From: an uncultured Porphyromonadaceae bacterium
Lineage (GTDB): Bacteria > Bacteroidota > Bacteroidia > Bacteroidales > Muribaculaceae
NCBI GenBank assembly: GCA_900549445.1
Contig: UROS01000035.1
Coordinates: 1-16,364, forward strand
Reading direction: 5' to 3'
Length of the DNA: 16,364 nt
Part shown: piece by piece, positions 15,457-16,364 of the stretch
How positions within the stretch are numbered: the stretch's first letter is position 1
Layout of the letters: every line of letters starts with the position of its first letter
Translations under genes and position numbers: made by a program
Notes under the pieces: generated by a model
What the model saw: the letters and a program-made list of their open reading frames with translations, nothing else
Database searches by the model: none
Told to the model about the DNA's origin: nothing

Positions 15457-16119
15457 ATGATAATTCAGCTGACAGACGTAAACAAATCCTATCCGGGCGT
15501 TGTGCCCCTCCACGTCCTCAAGGACATCAATCTCTCCATCGACAAAGGGGAGCTTGTGTCGATCATGGGCGCATCAGGTTCGGGAAAGTCGACCCTGCTC
15601 AACATTCTCGGCATTCTCGACAGCTACGACTCCGGCGAGTACATTCTCGACGGCATAAAGATACAGAATCTGAGCGAGAACCGCGCCGCCGACCTCCGCA
15701 ACTACCTGATCGGCTTCGTTTTCCAGTCGTTCAACCTCATCAGCTACAAAAACGCGCTCGAAAACGTTGCCCTTCCCCTCCTCTACCGCGGCGTATCGCG
15801 CAAAAAGCGCAACTTGCTCGCAATGGAGCAACTCGAACGCATGGGCATGGCCGACCGCGCCACCCACCTCCCCGGCGAACTTTCGGGCGGTCAGAAGCAG
15901 CGTGTGGCGATTGCCCGCGCACTCATCACCAAGCCCGCTCTCATCCTTGCCGACGAGCCTACCGGCGCTCTCGACTCAAAGACTTCGCGCGAGGTGATGA
16001 AGGTGTTCCGCGACCTCAACGCCGAAGGCATGACAACCGTGATAGTGACCCACGACCCGACCGTGGGCGAACAGACCAACCGCATAATCCGCATCGTCGA
16101 CGGACGAATCGTGTCATGA
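15457..16119 (+). CDS. ABC transporter ATP-binding protein (MacB/LolD type)
   Basis: A 220-residue ATPase subunit. Walker A is GASGSGKST (38-46), the Q-loop Q90 lies in FVFQSFNL, the signature is LSGGQ (142-146), Walker B is LILADE (162-167), the D-loop is GALD, and the switch histidine lies in VTHD. The sequence is closest to the MacB/LolD/FtsE group, which powers mechanotransmission transporters for lipoproteins, peptides or antibiotics at the inner membrane. A longer frame reaches back to 15340, but it crosses the promoter and has a non-native look, so the ATG at 15457 is chosen. It overlaps the permease gene by 4 nt (ATGA at 16116). The substrate cannot be read from this sequence. Confidence 0.95.
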   Translation: MIIQLTDVNKSYPGVVPLHVLKDINLSIDKGELVSIMGASGSGKSTLLNILGILDSYDSGEYILDGIKIQNLSENRAADLRNYLIGFVFQSFNLISYKNALENVALPLLYRGVSRKKRNLLAMEQLERMGMADRATHLPGELSGGQKQRVAIARALITKPALILADEPTGALDSKTSREVMKVFRDLNAEGMTTVIVTHDPTVGEQTNRIIRIVDGRIVS

Positions 16120-16364
16120 TAGATCTCATTCAGGAAATACTCGCCACCCTGCGCTCCAACAAACTGCGCACAGCCCTTACGGGCTTCGCCGTATCGTGGG
16201 GCATATTTCTCCTCATCGTGCTGCTCAGCTGCGCCAGGGGTGTGATGAATTCTTTCGACAGCTACAACGAGTCGCGCGACAACAGCTATCTCCGCGTGTG
16301 GGGCGGCTGGGCCAACAAACCCTGGAAAGGCTACAAGGAGGGTCGGCCCGTCAGACTCCGCGAC
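16116..16364 (+). CDS. ABC transporter permease, MacB/FtsX-like (3' truncated by window)
   Basis: Only the first 83 residues are visible. The start IDLIQEILATLRSNKLRTAL, followed by a hydrophobic segment (about residues 22-44, GFAVSWGIFLLIVLLSCARG), is the standard beginning of MacB-type permeases: an amphipathic cytoplasmic stretch, the first membrane helix, then the periplasmic MacB core domain. Partnering with the ATPase is supported by the 4-nt overlap. More subunits (a second permease or a membrane-fusion protein) may lie beyond the edge. The gene is too short here to identify the substrate. Confidence 0.88.
   Translation, partial: MIDLIQEILATLRSNKLRTALTGFAVSWGIFLLIVLLSCARGVMNSFDSYNESRDNSYLRVWGGWANKPWKGYKEGRPVRLRD

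Overview
The window looks like a chromosome segment of a gut Bacteroidales bacterium, most likely Muribaculaceae-like (inference). Reasons: the trp operon has the Bacteroidota order trpB-E-G-D-C-F-A; the promoters fit the Bacteroidota pattern TTTG - about 20 bp - TAnnTTTG; starts lack Shine-Dalgarno sites; and the left end carries a polysaccharide-degrading secreted enzyme and an endonuclease with a type IX-like C-terminus.

Layout. 1-2385: GH51 alpha-L-arabinofuranosidase, cut by the window edge, with an extra GH43-like N-terminal part and an inserted carbohydrate-binding module. 2407-4821: large secreted endonuclease I-family nuclease, closed by a strong terminator (4841-4877). 4959-6716: a thiamine-diphosphate enzyme resembling DXP synthase, but several phosphate-binding positions of true DXS are replaced. 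6794-7000: trp control region with a consensus promoter, a 21-residue leader peptide containing Trp-Trp, and mutually exclusive antiterminator and terminator hairpins. 7019-13359: trpBEGDCFA, seven genes with tiny gaps or overlaps, encoding the whole route from chorismate to tryptophan. 13373-14005 (minus): HD-domain hydrolase, convergent with trpA. 14314-14817: orphan ECF sigma factor ending at a 19-bp hairpin. 14833-15128 (minus): a consensus promoter followed by a region that folds into a long interrupted closing helix, probably a small structured RNA. 15457-16364: ABC exporter ATPase and the start of its MacB/FtsX-type permease.

How it works together. The trp operon appears to be controlled at two levels: transcription attenuation through the leader peptide, and probable feedback inhibition of TrpE, which keeps the LLES motif. 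The leader resembles the known Bacteroid-trp RNA class, so it is well explained rather than new. The least explained items are the DXS-like enzyme with an altered substrate pocket and the minus-strand structured RNA between the sigma factor and the ABC operon.
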